NCBI GenBank assembly: GCA_016721315.1
Contig: JADKIL010000013.1
Location: 1 to 64,000, forward strand
Reading direction: 5' to 3'
DNA: 64,000 nt
From: Candidatus Villigracilis vicinus
GTDB lineage: Bacteria; Chloroflexota; Anaerolineae; Anaerolineales; Villigracilaceae
The notes beneath the pieces were generated by a model. The model was given only the letters and a program-made list of their open reading frames with translations, did no database searches and was not told the DNA's origin. Below, one piece after another: positions 46,790 to 54,471 of the stretch. Both the position numbers and the translations under genes were made by a program. The first letter of the stretch is position 1. Every line of letters starts with the position of its first letter.

Positions 46790-48133
46790 ATGCCTGATCA
46801 GATCTATGTTGTAGGACACATCAACCCCGATACCGACTCTGTTGCTTCCGCCATGGGCTATGCCTGGTTGTTGCGCGAACGGGATGGGCTCAACACCGTC
46901 GCAGCCCGAGCCGGGGCATTAAACGCTCAGACCTCATGGGTGCTAAAAACCCTCAAATTGGATGCCCCCTACCTGCTTACCGATGCATCACCGCGTTTTG
47001 ATTCCGTCATGCAACGGCTCGACAGTCTACGCCCTGATGCACAGCTTGGCTCTGCTTGGACGCTTGCAAGCCGCACCGGCGGGCTTGCTCCCATCGTCAA
47101 TGAAGATGGGACTCCGTATGGCATGGTTAACGGTATGAGTCTGTTCAAATATTTCAGCGACACACTCGGTCCACGCCCTGGCGATACGACCGTGCGTGAA
47201 ATGATGTCTGCTCAGTGCCGCGATGCCGCCGATACGAATGTCCCTAAATTTCAATCAAATGCCCACATCCGTGACTCACTCAACCGCATCCTGCGCGCCG
47301 AGATCGACGACTACTGGGTCGTAGACGAAAGTGGACGTTACCTTGGCATTGCACGCCAGCGCAACATCCTAAACCCGCCGCGCCTTAAGATCATCCTCGT
47401 TGACCATAACGAACCGCGCCAATCCATTGCCGCGCTCGAAGAAGCCGAATTGCTGGAGATCCTCGACCATCACCGGCTTGGCAACCCGTATACCCATCAG
47501 CCCATTCGCTTCACGGTAGATGTGGTCGGATCGACATCCACACTCGTCACAGAACAGATAGCGGAAGCAGGCTTGTCTGCCCTTCCCGCCATTGCTGGTG
47601 CGCTTCTTTCTGGACTTTTATCTGATACGCTCATCCTAACATCTCCCACCACAACAGAACGAGACCGAGCCGCAGCCGAGCGATTGGCGCGCTGGGCGTT
47701 CGTTGGCGGCAGCCCGCTGCAAGGCGAGACCATCGATTCTTTCGGGAAAGCCGTTCTCAGCGCCGGAGCGGGACTCTCCAACCGCAAACCGGAAGAGATC
47801 GTCAGCACAGATATTAAACCATTCGAAGGCGGCGGTTTCAAGTTCGCGGTCGCCCAAGCCGAAGTAACCGATATCATGCAGCTTTCGGAACATCTCTCCC
47901 CGCTCACCAAAGCCCTTGATGAACTGCGTGAAAAACGCGGGCTGGACTTTGCCATGCTGCTCGTCACCGATGTCGTCCGCGGCACCAGCCGTCTGCTGCT
48001 TTCATCTTCTGCTCCGCCAATTCTTGACGACCTGCCCTATCCGCCCATGCCCGACGGAACCCGTGACGCCGCTGGCGTGGTTTCCAGAAAGAAACAATTG
48101 CTGCCCGCAGTCCTCGGTCTGCTGGAAAGATAA
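46790..48133 (+). CDS. Manganese-dependent (family II) inorganic pyrophosphatase with CBS domains
   Basis: From ATG 46790 the product has 447 residues. It hydrolyses pyrophosphate to phosphate. The DHH domain has VGHINPDTDSVASAMGYA near 8-25 (His10, Asp14, Asp16 are metal ligands), DHNE near 204 and LDHHRLGN near 224. An insert of about 120 residues (about 65-190) with two CBS-like halves (GGLAPIVNEDGTPYGMVNG and DDYWVVDESGRYLGIA) lies between, so the enzyme is probably regulated by adenine nucleotides, as known CBS-type pyrophosphatases are. The DHHA2 domain ends with SRKKQLLPAVLG, the substrate-binding motif. No DRTGG domain is seen. It starts after AAGAAAAGA. Confidence 0.92.
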   Translation: MPDQIYVVGHINPDTDSVASAMGYAWLLRERDGLNTVAARAGALNAQTSWVLKTLKLDAPYLLTDASPRFDSVMQRLDSLRPDAQLGSAWTLASRTGGLAPIVNEDGTPYGMVNGMSLFKYFSDTLGPRPGDTTVREMMSAQCRDAADTNVPKFQSNAHIRDSLNRILRAEIDDYWVVDESGRYLGIARQRNILNPPRLKIILVDHNEPRQSIAALEEAELLEILDHHRLGNPYTHQPIRFTVDVVGSTSTLVTEQIAEAGLSALPAIAGALLSGLLSDTLILTSPTTTERDRAAAERLARWAFVGGSPLQGETIDSFGKAVLSAGAGLSNRKPEEIVSTDIKPFEGGGFKFAVAQAEVTDIMQLSEHLSPLTKALDELREKRGLDFAMLLVTDVVRGTSRLLLSSSAPPILDDLPYPPMPDGTRDAAGVVSRKKQLLPAVLGLLER

Positions 48134-48153
48134 TAAAAACTCCAAAACTTTTA

Positions 48154-48198
48154 AAAGGCACATAGACACCAAAAGCACTTAATCGTCTTTGTGCCTTT
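48154..48198. repeat. Inverted repeat of AAAGGCACA type after the pyrophosphatase gene
   Basis: AAAGGCACATAGAC (48154-48167) pairs with 48185-48198 with one mismatch around a 17-base loop. There is no T run. It fills most of the gap before the hydrolase gene. Confidence 0.65.
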
Positions 48199-48215
48199 GC
48201 ACTTCCAACAACAAA

Positions 48216-49091
48216 ATGACCTTTCCCTACCTTGACGAAACGCTTGCGTTGAACGATGAGACCCGCAAAGAATTGCCTGGATCGTTCATCACCCTGCCAA
48301 GCGGAGTAACTCACTTTGAGGAAGGCGGCAACCCAAAGGGACAACCCATCGTCCTCGTGCATGGATTCTCCGTCCCGTATTTTATTTACGACCCCACCTT
48401 TGAGTTTCTCTGCAGCCAGGGCTTCCGTGTTCTGCGCTACGACCTGCTCGGACGCGGCTTCTCAGATAGACCTCGCATGCGCTACGATGCGGCATTATTC
48501 GTACGGCAACTCCGGGAATTGCTGGAAGCTTTAGACTTTAAGCGCATTAATCTTTGCGGAGTTTCCATGGGAGGACCCGTCACCAGTTCCTTCATTGCCG
48601 CCCATCCTGAGTACGTGAAAAAACACATCATGATCGACCCTTCCGGCGCAAGAGCCGTTACACTTTCGCCTTTTCTCAAGGCGGTGAAAATGCCAGTTTT
48701 TGGCGAGCTGGCTATCGGTTTATTTGGAACCAACAGCATGATAAAAGGGATAGCCTCAGACCTTTTTACGCCCGAATTAGTGCAACAATTTCAGGAAAAA
48801 TATCAAGTCCAAATGCAGTATCAAGGATTCAAGCGCGCCATCCTATCCAGTATGCGCAATGGGATGCTGGATTCCTTTATAGAAACCTATAAAAGGATTG
48901 GAGGGCTAAAGATCCCAACGCTCTTATTCTGGGGTAAGCAGGATGCCACCGTCCCATTTGAGCACAGCGCAGATATCATACGAGCGATCCCACATGCAGA
49001 ATTTCACGCCTTTGAGGATTGCGGGCACATTCCGCATTACGAACGCGCAAGCGAGGTTAACAGAATTCTGTTAGAATTTTTAGGTCATTAG
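48216..49091 (+). CDS. Alpha/beta-fold hydrolase
   Basis: From ATG 48216 the product has 291 residues. The oxyanion block VLVHGFSVPYFIYDPTFEFL is near 44-63, the nucleophile elbow GVSMGGPV near 115 (catalytic Ser), the acid FWGKQDATVPFEHS near 245, and the base in DCGHIPHYERA near the C terminus. It belongs to the epoxide hydrolase/lipase-like family of soluble hydrolases. The substrate is unknown. Alternative ORF start 48189 is upstream, without a better ribosome site. It follows the pyrophosphatase across a dyad repeat. Confidence 0.85.
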   Translation: MTFPYLDETLALNDETRKELPGSFITLPSGVTHFEEGGNPKGQPIVLVHGFSVPYFIYDPTFEFLCSQGFRVLRYDLLGRGFSDRPRMRYDAALFVRQLRELLEALDFKRINLCGVSMGGPVTSSFIAAHPEYVKKHIMIDPSGARAVTLSPFLKAVKMPVFGELAIGLFGTNSMIKGIASDLFTPELVQQFQEKYQVQMQYQGFKRAILSSMRNGMLDSFIETYKRIGGLKIPTLLFWGKQDATVPFEHSADIIRAIPHAEFHAFEDCGHIPHYERASEVNRILLEFLGH

Positions 49092-49144
49092 ATTCGATCA
49101 TTGGGGGTCATATTTCTTTCCATATAAGCAGACAAGGAGTTCAC

Positions 49145-49639
49145 TTGAATCAACAATACATTCAGAAGCTTTACAGATACAACCAATGGGCGAATGCACG
49201 CATTCTTGATACGGTTGCCAAACTCAGCCCGGAACAATTCCTTGCACCCGCAGGACATCCACACCGCTATTTACGCGGCATTCTTGTGCATACCCTCTTT
49301 GCCGAATGGGTCTGGTGCAAACGCTGGACCGGCGAATCACCAACAACACGTTTGAAACCGGAAGACTTTCCAACTTTTGAGAGCCTGCGCTCACGCTGGG
49401 CACAGGAAGAAGACGACTTGATGAAATTCGTGGAAGGAATAACCGAAGAACGTTTGAATGCGCCATTCCAATATACAAGCATGGAGGGCGTAAAGTTCGA
49501 GAACACGCTTTGGGAAGCCATGGCTCATGTTGTCAATCATGGCATGCAGCATCGCAGCGAGGCTGCCGCCGTCCTTACAGAATTGGGATTCTCCCCCGGC
49601 GACCTGGATATGATCCTCTTCTTCCGAAAGAAATTATGA
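49145..49639 (+). CDS. DinB family protein
   Basis: The 164-residue four-helix protein is a member of the DinB/YfiT metal-binding fold, with possible ligands in HTLFAEWVWCKRW near 50 and HVVNHGMQHRSEAA near 126-139. The N terminus reads IQKLYRYNQWANARILDTVA. Family members include thiol-dependent transferases such as those using bacillithiol or mycothiol. The start is TTG at 49145 with AAGGAG at ideal distance. It overlaps the following DUF1361 gene by ATGA. The exact reaction is unknown. Confidence 0.9.
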   Translation: MNQQYIQKLYRYNQWANARILDTVAKLSPEQFLAPAGHPHRYLRGILVHTLFAEWVWCKRWTGESPTTRLKPEDFPTFESLRSRWAQEEDDLMKFVEGITEERLNAPFQYTSMEGVKFENTLWEAMAHVVNHGMQHRSEAAAVLTELGFSPGDLDMILFFRKKL

Positions 49640-50391
49640 ACCCGCAACGGATCAAAAATTTTATCTTTCGCAACCGCCACAACATTGCCGTCTTTGTGCT
49701 GCTAAACCTCGCATGCCTGACTTGCATTGTCTTGGTTGGTGCTCGCGTGGTATATACAGACTCTACCCGTCATTCTGGCTTGATCTGGAACCTTTTCCTG
49801 GCATGGATCCCGTTCATCCTTTCATACTTTGCCCACGCCCTATCATGGAAACGCATGTGGGTGTACCTTGTCATCCCTTTGGTCGCCTTCCTCTGGCTCT
49901 TGTTCTTCCCCAATGCTCCATACATGTTGACCGACCTTCAAGACCTTGCGCGTGGAACCGGCAGGGAAGCCCCGCTCTGGTACGATGTCATCATCGTCGT
50001 TTGGTGTTCATGGACCGGCACTTTGTTAGGGGTCATTTCCTTGTATCTTATGCAGGATATCATCACCAGAACTTTCAACCGCTGGATGGGCTGGATATTC
50101 ATATTCGTTATTTCGGGGCTGAGCAGCTTTGGGGTTTACATCGGGCGTTTTGTCCGACTAAACTCGTGGGATATTCTACAGAACCCAACAGAAACCGCCA
50201 TGGAGATCCTCGGTATCGTCATTGACCCCAGCCGCAGGCTGGCTGCCTTCACCCTGTTGTATACAATCTTTTTCTTATTTATCTTTTTATTACTGTATTC
50301 ATTCAGCCATATGTTACAGGAACAATCAACACTCGCACAAAGTTCGCCGGAACAAATGGCGTCTACGCAGCCCACACAACCGGTCAGATAG
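49636..50391 (+). CDS. DUF1361 membrane protein, first of two
   Basis: From ATG 49636 the product has 251 residues and six to seven membrane helices. The conserved block LFFPNAPYMLTDLQDLARGT and the segment SSFGVYIGRFVRLNSWDIL identify DUF1361. The function is unknown; the family is scattered in bacteria. The frame opens at 49510 but the true start overlaps the DinB stop. A second, clearly related copy follows, so this is a tandem duplication. Confidence 0.86.
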   Translation: MNPQRIKNFIFRNRHNIAVFVLLNLACLTCIVLVGARVVYTDSTRHSGLIWNLFLAWIPFILSYFAHALSWKRMWVYLVIPLVAFLWLLFFPNAPYMLTDLQDLARGTGREAPLWYDVIIVVWCSWTGTLLGVISLYLMQDIITRTFNRWMGWIFIFVISGLSSFGVYIGRFVRLNSWDILQNPTETAMEILGIVIDPSRRLAAFTLLYTIFFLFIFLLLYSFSHMLQEQSTLAQSSPEQMASTQPTQPVR

Positions 50392-50448
50392 GCTTTGGAA
50401 GAGATTGGAAGCAGGCGTGCATACAATGCACAAAAGCCTGGAGGCAAA

Positions 50449-51165
50449 ATGTTCAAACAGTTTTACGAAAAGATCAAACCCGCCCGATTTCGTCTTGCCG
50501 TTGTTGGTCTATTGTGCATAGCAAGCCTGATCTCTGTAGCGTTATTCCGCATCCGCACCATAATGAGCGGTACAATGGATTACGACTTCCTGATGTGGAA
50601 CCTTTTTCTCGCCTGGCTGCCGCTTGGCATGGCTTATACAGCCTCAAGTTTTGCAGGTAAGCGCCGCTTTGTCACATTGACCGTTCCGATTGCCGCCCTG
50701 CTTTGGCTCTTATTTTTCCCCAACGCGCCATACATTCTGACCGACTTGTTCCATTTACGTCATCCGCGTGAGAATATCCCCATCTGGTTCGACACCCTGC
50801 TCATCAACTGGTTTGCCTGGACGGGAATTCTGCTCGGTATTTTTTCGTTATTCCTGATGCAGGATATTGTGCGCAAAGCCTTCGGGCGTGTCGCAGGTTG
50901 GGTCTTTGTGATGATCGTCAGCACCTTATGCGGCGTTGGCATCTATATGGGTCGCTTCCTGCGTTGGAATTCATGGGATATGCTCCTGCATCCTTTCGAA
51001 CGTATACGCGAGATGCTGTATTATGCAACACATCCCAGCTTGCAAGCCATTATGTTCATCAGCGTATTTTCTTCGCTGTTCATTTTTATATACATCACCA
51101 CATATGCGTTCGGTTTGCTGTTTCAGGAACAAGCGCATCATCCTATTTCAGAGGACACTCCATGA
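50449..51165 (+). CDS. DUF1361 membrane protein, second of two
   Basis: From ATG 50449 (GGAGG nearby) the product has 238 residues and six to seven membrane helices. It repeats the blocks of its neighbour: LFFPNAPYILTDLFHLRH and VGIYMGRFLRWNSWDMLLHP. The copies clearly differ in sequence, so the duplication is not recent. The stop overlaps the start of the yqeB gene (ATGA), suggesting co-expression. Function unknown. Confidence 0.86.
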   Translation: MFKQFYEKIKPARFRLAVVGLLCIASLISVALFRIRTIMSGTMDYDFLMWNLFLAWLPLGMAYTASSFAGKRRFVTLTVPIAALLWLLFFPNAPYILTDLFHLRHPRENIPIWFDTLLINWFAWTGILLGIFSLFLMQDIVRKAFGRVAGWVFVMIVSTLCGVGIYMGRFLRWNSWDMLLHPFERIREMLYYATHPSLQAIMFISVFSSLFIFIYITTYAFGLLFQEQAHHPISEDTP

Positions 51166-51962
51166 ATCCACTCATTCTTATTCGCGGCGGCGGAGATCTG
51201 GCATCAGGGGTTGCGCTTCGCCTGCACCGTGTCGGGTTTCAAGTTGCGATCCTTGAGCTCGAGAAGCCCCTCGCGGTGCGGCGCACTGTCTCATTTTCTG
51301 AGGCGGTTTATGAGGGCACTCAAACTGTTGAAGGCGTAACGGCAAGGCTTGTTTCAGGAGACCAGTTCCAAGTCACGATGGAAGCGGGCGAGATTCCAGT
51401 TTTGGTCGATCCAACTGCAAACATCCTCAATAATCAATTTCTAACAAGTCCAAATTTCACTTTTGTTGTAGATGCACGCCTCACAAAAGCAGAGCCCGAT
51501 CCGCTGCCAGTGAACGTTGCGCTTCATATCGGGCTGGGACCTGGTTTTACAGCCGGAGCCAACTGCCACGCTGTGATCGAAACCCAACGCGGACATACTC
51601 TCGGCAGGGTGTACTGGGAAGGAAAAGCTTCGCCAGACAGCCGTCAACCTGACGGTGACCAGCGCCGGGTCTTGCGCGCACCGGCGGCTGGAAATGTTGA
51701 AACGAAGAAAAGGATTGGCGATCTTTGCAAAGAAGGGGAAACGATCGCAACAGTAGGCGGCAAAACCATTATTAGCCCATTCGATGGGATTCTGCGCGGA
51801 TTAATCCACTCGCGTGTGCAAGTCACTGAAGGGATGAAGATCGGTGATGTGGACACACGCAATGATCCGAGTATGATCCATTTCGTCTCTGACAAAGCAC
51901 TATCCGTTGCAGGCGGCGTTCTGGAAGCAGTGTACATGAAATTAAAGGGAATGGAAAATTAA
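51162..51962 (+). CDS. yqeB: Selenium-dependent molybdenum hydroxylase maturation protein (YqeB/EF2563 family)
   Basis: From ATG 51162 the product has 266 residues. The N terminus PLILIRGGGDLASGVALRLH and the block VSFSEAVYEGTQTVEGVTAR identify the YqeB family, related to XdhC and linked by genome context to selenium-dependent molybdenum hydroxylases. It has VVDARLTKAEPD, then HIGLGPGFTAGANCHAVIET, then TISPFDGILRGLIHSRVQVT at the C terminus. It probably takes part in maturation of the enzyme cofactor. Its partners here would be the XdhD-like protein, the FAD subunit and SsnA. The ATGA overlap with DUF1361 is not obviously related in function. Confidence 0.86.
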   Translation: MNPLILIRGGGDLASGVALRLHRVGFQVAILELEKPLAVRRTVSFSEAVYEGTQTVEGVTARLVSGDQFQVTMEAGEIPVLVDPTANILNNQFLTSPNFTFVVDARLTKAEPDPLPVNVALHIGLGPGFTAGANCHAVIETQRGHTLGRVYWEGKASPDSRQPDGDQRRVLRAPAAGNVETKKRIGDLCKEGETIATVGGKTIISPFDGILRGLIHSRVQVTEGMKIGDVDTRNDPSMIHFVSDKALSVAGGVLEAVYMKLKGMEN

Positions 51963-51994
51963 TTTTTCAAGATCACGCCAGTCATAATGACTCA

Positions 51995-52040
51995 CGATAA
52001 AAAAGGAGACAGCCATTCTCAGCTGTCTCCTTTTTTATCG
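51995..52040. terminator. Bidirectional terminator between yqeB and the response regulator gene
   Basis: A perfect 19-bp stem (51995-52013 with 52022-52040, core GGAGACAGC) encloses an 8-base loop. Runs of A before and T after give a U tail in both directions, fitting the convergent genes on either side. Confidence 0.92.
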
Positions 52041-52057
52041 AATACCACCAAACAAAA

Positions 52058-52783
52058 CTACCCGCCCTCGTATAGATACCCCGTTCCGCGCACACTGACA
52101 ACTTTTTCTGAAAGGGACGGGAAGGCTTCCAACTTATGGCGCAGGCGACTGACAAGCGGGCGCAGGATCTCGGGAGCTTCGCGCGCTGAAGTGTCGTAGC
52201 CTTGTACAAGCAGCACTAGTTCGCGATGCGAAAAGACCTTGCCCTCATTTTCCATCAGGATGCGTAACAAGCGTCCTTCGGCAGGCGTTAGATGTTCGAT
52301 CTTGCCCTTGAAACGGATCTGACGCCGGGAAAGATCGACCATGGTGCCATCTTTGAGCGTATATACTTCCTGGGTAGATTCGGTACCGGTCACTGCGGCA
52401 TTATTGACCCGTGAACGGCTGCGTCGACCCAAGCCCTTCTTTACGCTGGCAAGAATCTGCGCGGGGGAAGCGGGCTTTAATAAATAATCATGGATGCGTA
52501 ATCGCAACGCCTGAATGGCAGTTTCGATGGAACCATGCGCTGTTAAAAGGATGATCTCGGTTTCAGGTGAAGATTGATTCACGACCTGAATGACTTCCAG
52601 CCCATCCATTCCCGGCATTTTCAGGTCAACGATCATTAAGTCCACGGCATGGGTGCGGATGTGCTCAACAGCCGCCTGCCCATTCGGGACGGAAGAAACG
52701 ATAAACCCCTCAAGCTTTAGAATATCAGATAGGGATTGCCGGGCTACAGGTTCGTCATCAACGACAAGGATGTTAGACTTCAT
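52058..52783 (-). CDS. Response regulator with winged-helix DNA-binding domain
   Basis: The 241-residue product has a receiver domain (acidic pair DDEP at 9-12, phosphoacceptor Asp in MIVDLKMPGMDGLEV near 55, conserved Lys in LLKPASPAQI near 105) and a C-terminal winged helix of the OmpR/PhoB type, with LVSRLRHKLEAFP as recognition helix and VVSVRGTGYLYE as wing. It would regulate genes in response to the two upstream kinases, whose genes directly precede it with an ATGA overlap. Its targets are unknown. Confidence 0.92.
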   Translation of the reverse strand: MKSNILVVDDEPVARQSLSDILKLEGFIVSSVPNGQAAVEHIRTHAVDLMIVDLKMPGMDGLEVIQVVNQSSPETEIILLTAHGSIETAIQALRLRIHDYLLKPASPAQILASVKKGLGRRSRSRVNNAAVTGTESTQEVYTLKDGTMVDLSRRQIRFKGKIEHLTPAEGRLLRILMENEGKVFSHRELVLLVQGYDTSAREAPEILRPLVSRLRHKLEAFPSLSEKVVSVRGTGYLYEGG

Positions 52784-54363
52784 TGTGTTCCTCCGGTTGG
52801 CAGTAGGATTCTAAAACAAGCCCCGGGAGCGCGGTCGACGAGCAGTTCGAGCGAGCCTCCGTGTGCGGTAATTATATTGTAACTTACGGTTAAGCCCAAC
52901 CCTGTGCCTCCATCTTTGGTACTAAAGAAGGGTTCAAAGATATTGGCTTGTTCCTCGCTTGAAATCCCCTTTCCGCTGTCTTGAAATAAAAATTCAACCC
53001 CATCCTCCCAGGTGCGGGCAGTAATGCGCAAATCGCCACCCTCAGGCGCCATGGCGTCAGCAGCGTTCAAGATCAAGTTTATGAAAACCTGCTGGATCTG
53101 ACTCCCCACCGCTGTGATCAACGGCAAGTCGTCACGAATATCCTTGATCACGTTCACCTTCGCCTCAGACATCTGCTTCGCCATCAGGCTCAAGACATAT
53201 TCCAACATATCCACCAGATTGACCTTGGTTTGGGTGACGGCATTTGGGCGATAAAAATCAAGCATGCGTCGGGCAGTGACCATCAGGCGTTCAAGTTCTG
53301 TGCGTGCCAGATCAAAATATTCCTTGCGTTTTTCTTCAGGCAGGTCATTACGCCCGGCAAGATGTAGACAGTTTTGCACAGCCTGTAATGGATTATTGAT
53401 CTCATGTGCAATGGATGCGCTTAAACGCCCGGCGGCAGCCATCTTTTCGGCTTGGATCAATGCCTTCTGTGAGGCTTCGATCTGGCGTACATACTCCAAT
53501 TGCTCAGCATACAACCGTGAATTCTCAAGCGCCGTGGCAGCCTGCCTTGCCAGAATTTGGAACATCTCCAGATCTGATTCGCGGAAGGCAGGCTCACTGA
53601 CTCCGCGTGCCGCAAAGAAAACTGTGCTAAGGCTGGGGTGGCGTACAGGCGCGAGAATCGCCGAACCCAGTTCGAGGTCTGCAAGAAGCGCTTTGAGAGC
53701 ATGGTCACCAGGACCGGCAATGTTGATCAGGATAGGCGAATCCGTCGTAGTGGCGCGGGCTAGTAACTCCATCAATGGTTTGGATTCTGATGCCCCGCGT
53801 GCAGCAAGACGGGTGTATCCCTGCACATCGTTCTTTTTTTGGTAGCATGCCGCCTGTGAACAACTTAATTGCCCGCCAATGGCTTTGATGATTAGATCAA
53901 GCAGCGGCGCCTGCCGTCTTTCAGAGAGTAATGACTCTGTGATAGCAAAGAGCGGACGAAGTGCCTGTGTACGGGCGGCATCGCGTTTCTTTTGATTATC
54001 TGCAAACGCCAGCTGAACGGCATCGACAAGTTCGGCACCCTGTTTGAACGGTTTGAGGATCAAACCATCGACGCCTTGCCGCAGGGCACGAATGGCGGTA
54101 TCCACCGTGCCATGACCGGTCATGATGAGGATCGCAGCATCGGGCTGCCAACGTTGGACGTGCTGAATAACTTCGAAACCATCCACATCCGGCATGCGGA
54201 TATCTACAAGCAGCAGATCGATCGGGTTATCTTCAAAATAGTCAACTGCCTTACGCGGATTGGTCTCAGTGGCAACTCGATAGCCAGCGCGGGTAAGTAC
54301 GCGGTCACATAGCATGGCAATGCCAGGTTCATCATCAACGACGTAAACAAAAGGTGATTCCAT
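52780..54363 (-). CDS. Hybrid receiver-GAF-histidine kinase
   Basis: The 527-residue product starts with a receiver domain (phospho-Asp in LLLVDIRMPDVDGFEV near 55, LILKPFKQG near 101-109), then a GAF-like domain (about 140-290), then a kinase core. The H-box is SASIAHEINNPLQAV near 312. The ATP-binding motifs are VFINLILNAADAM, FQDSGKGISSEEQA and GGTGLGLTVSYNIITAHGG. No membrane helices are seen, so it is cytoplasmic. It receives phosphate at its receiver, probably from the upstream kinase, and passes signal to the overlapping response regulator. Confidence 0.9.
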   Translation of the reverse strand: MESPFVYVVDDEPGIAMLCDRVLTRAGYRVATETNPRKAVDYFEDNPIDLLLVDIRMPDVDGFEVIQHVQRWQPDAAILIMTGHGTVDTAIRALRQGVDGLILKPFKQGAELVDAVQLAFADNQKKRDAARTQALRPLFAITESLLSERRQAPLLDLIIKAIGGQLSCSQAACYQKKNDVQGYTRLAARGASESKPLMELLARATTTDSPILINIAGPGDHALKALLADLELGSAILAPVRHPSLSTVFFAARGVSEPAFRESDLEMFQILARQAATALENSRLYAEQLEYVRQIEASQKALIQAEKMAAAGRLSASIAHEINNPLQAVQNCLHLAGRNDLPEEKRKEYFDLARTELERLMVTARRMLDFYRPNAVTQTKVNLVDMLEYVLSLMAKQMSEAKVNVIKDIRDDLPLITAVGSQIQQVFINLILNAADAMAPEGGDLRITARTWEDGVEFLFQDSGKGISSEEQANIFEPFFSTKDGGTGLGLTVSYNIITAHGGSLELLVDRAPGACFRILLPTGGTQ

Positions 54364-54471
54364 AAGCCTATCCTGCTCGTAAAGCGGGGCTGAAACCCAT
54401 CATGTAATTTTTGGCTAAAATGGTCCAGCGGAAAATAAATTCTGAGTACATAGCCCGACCTACATTCACTA

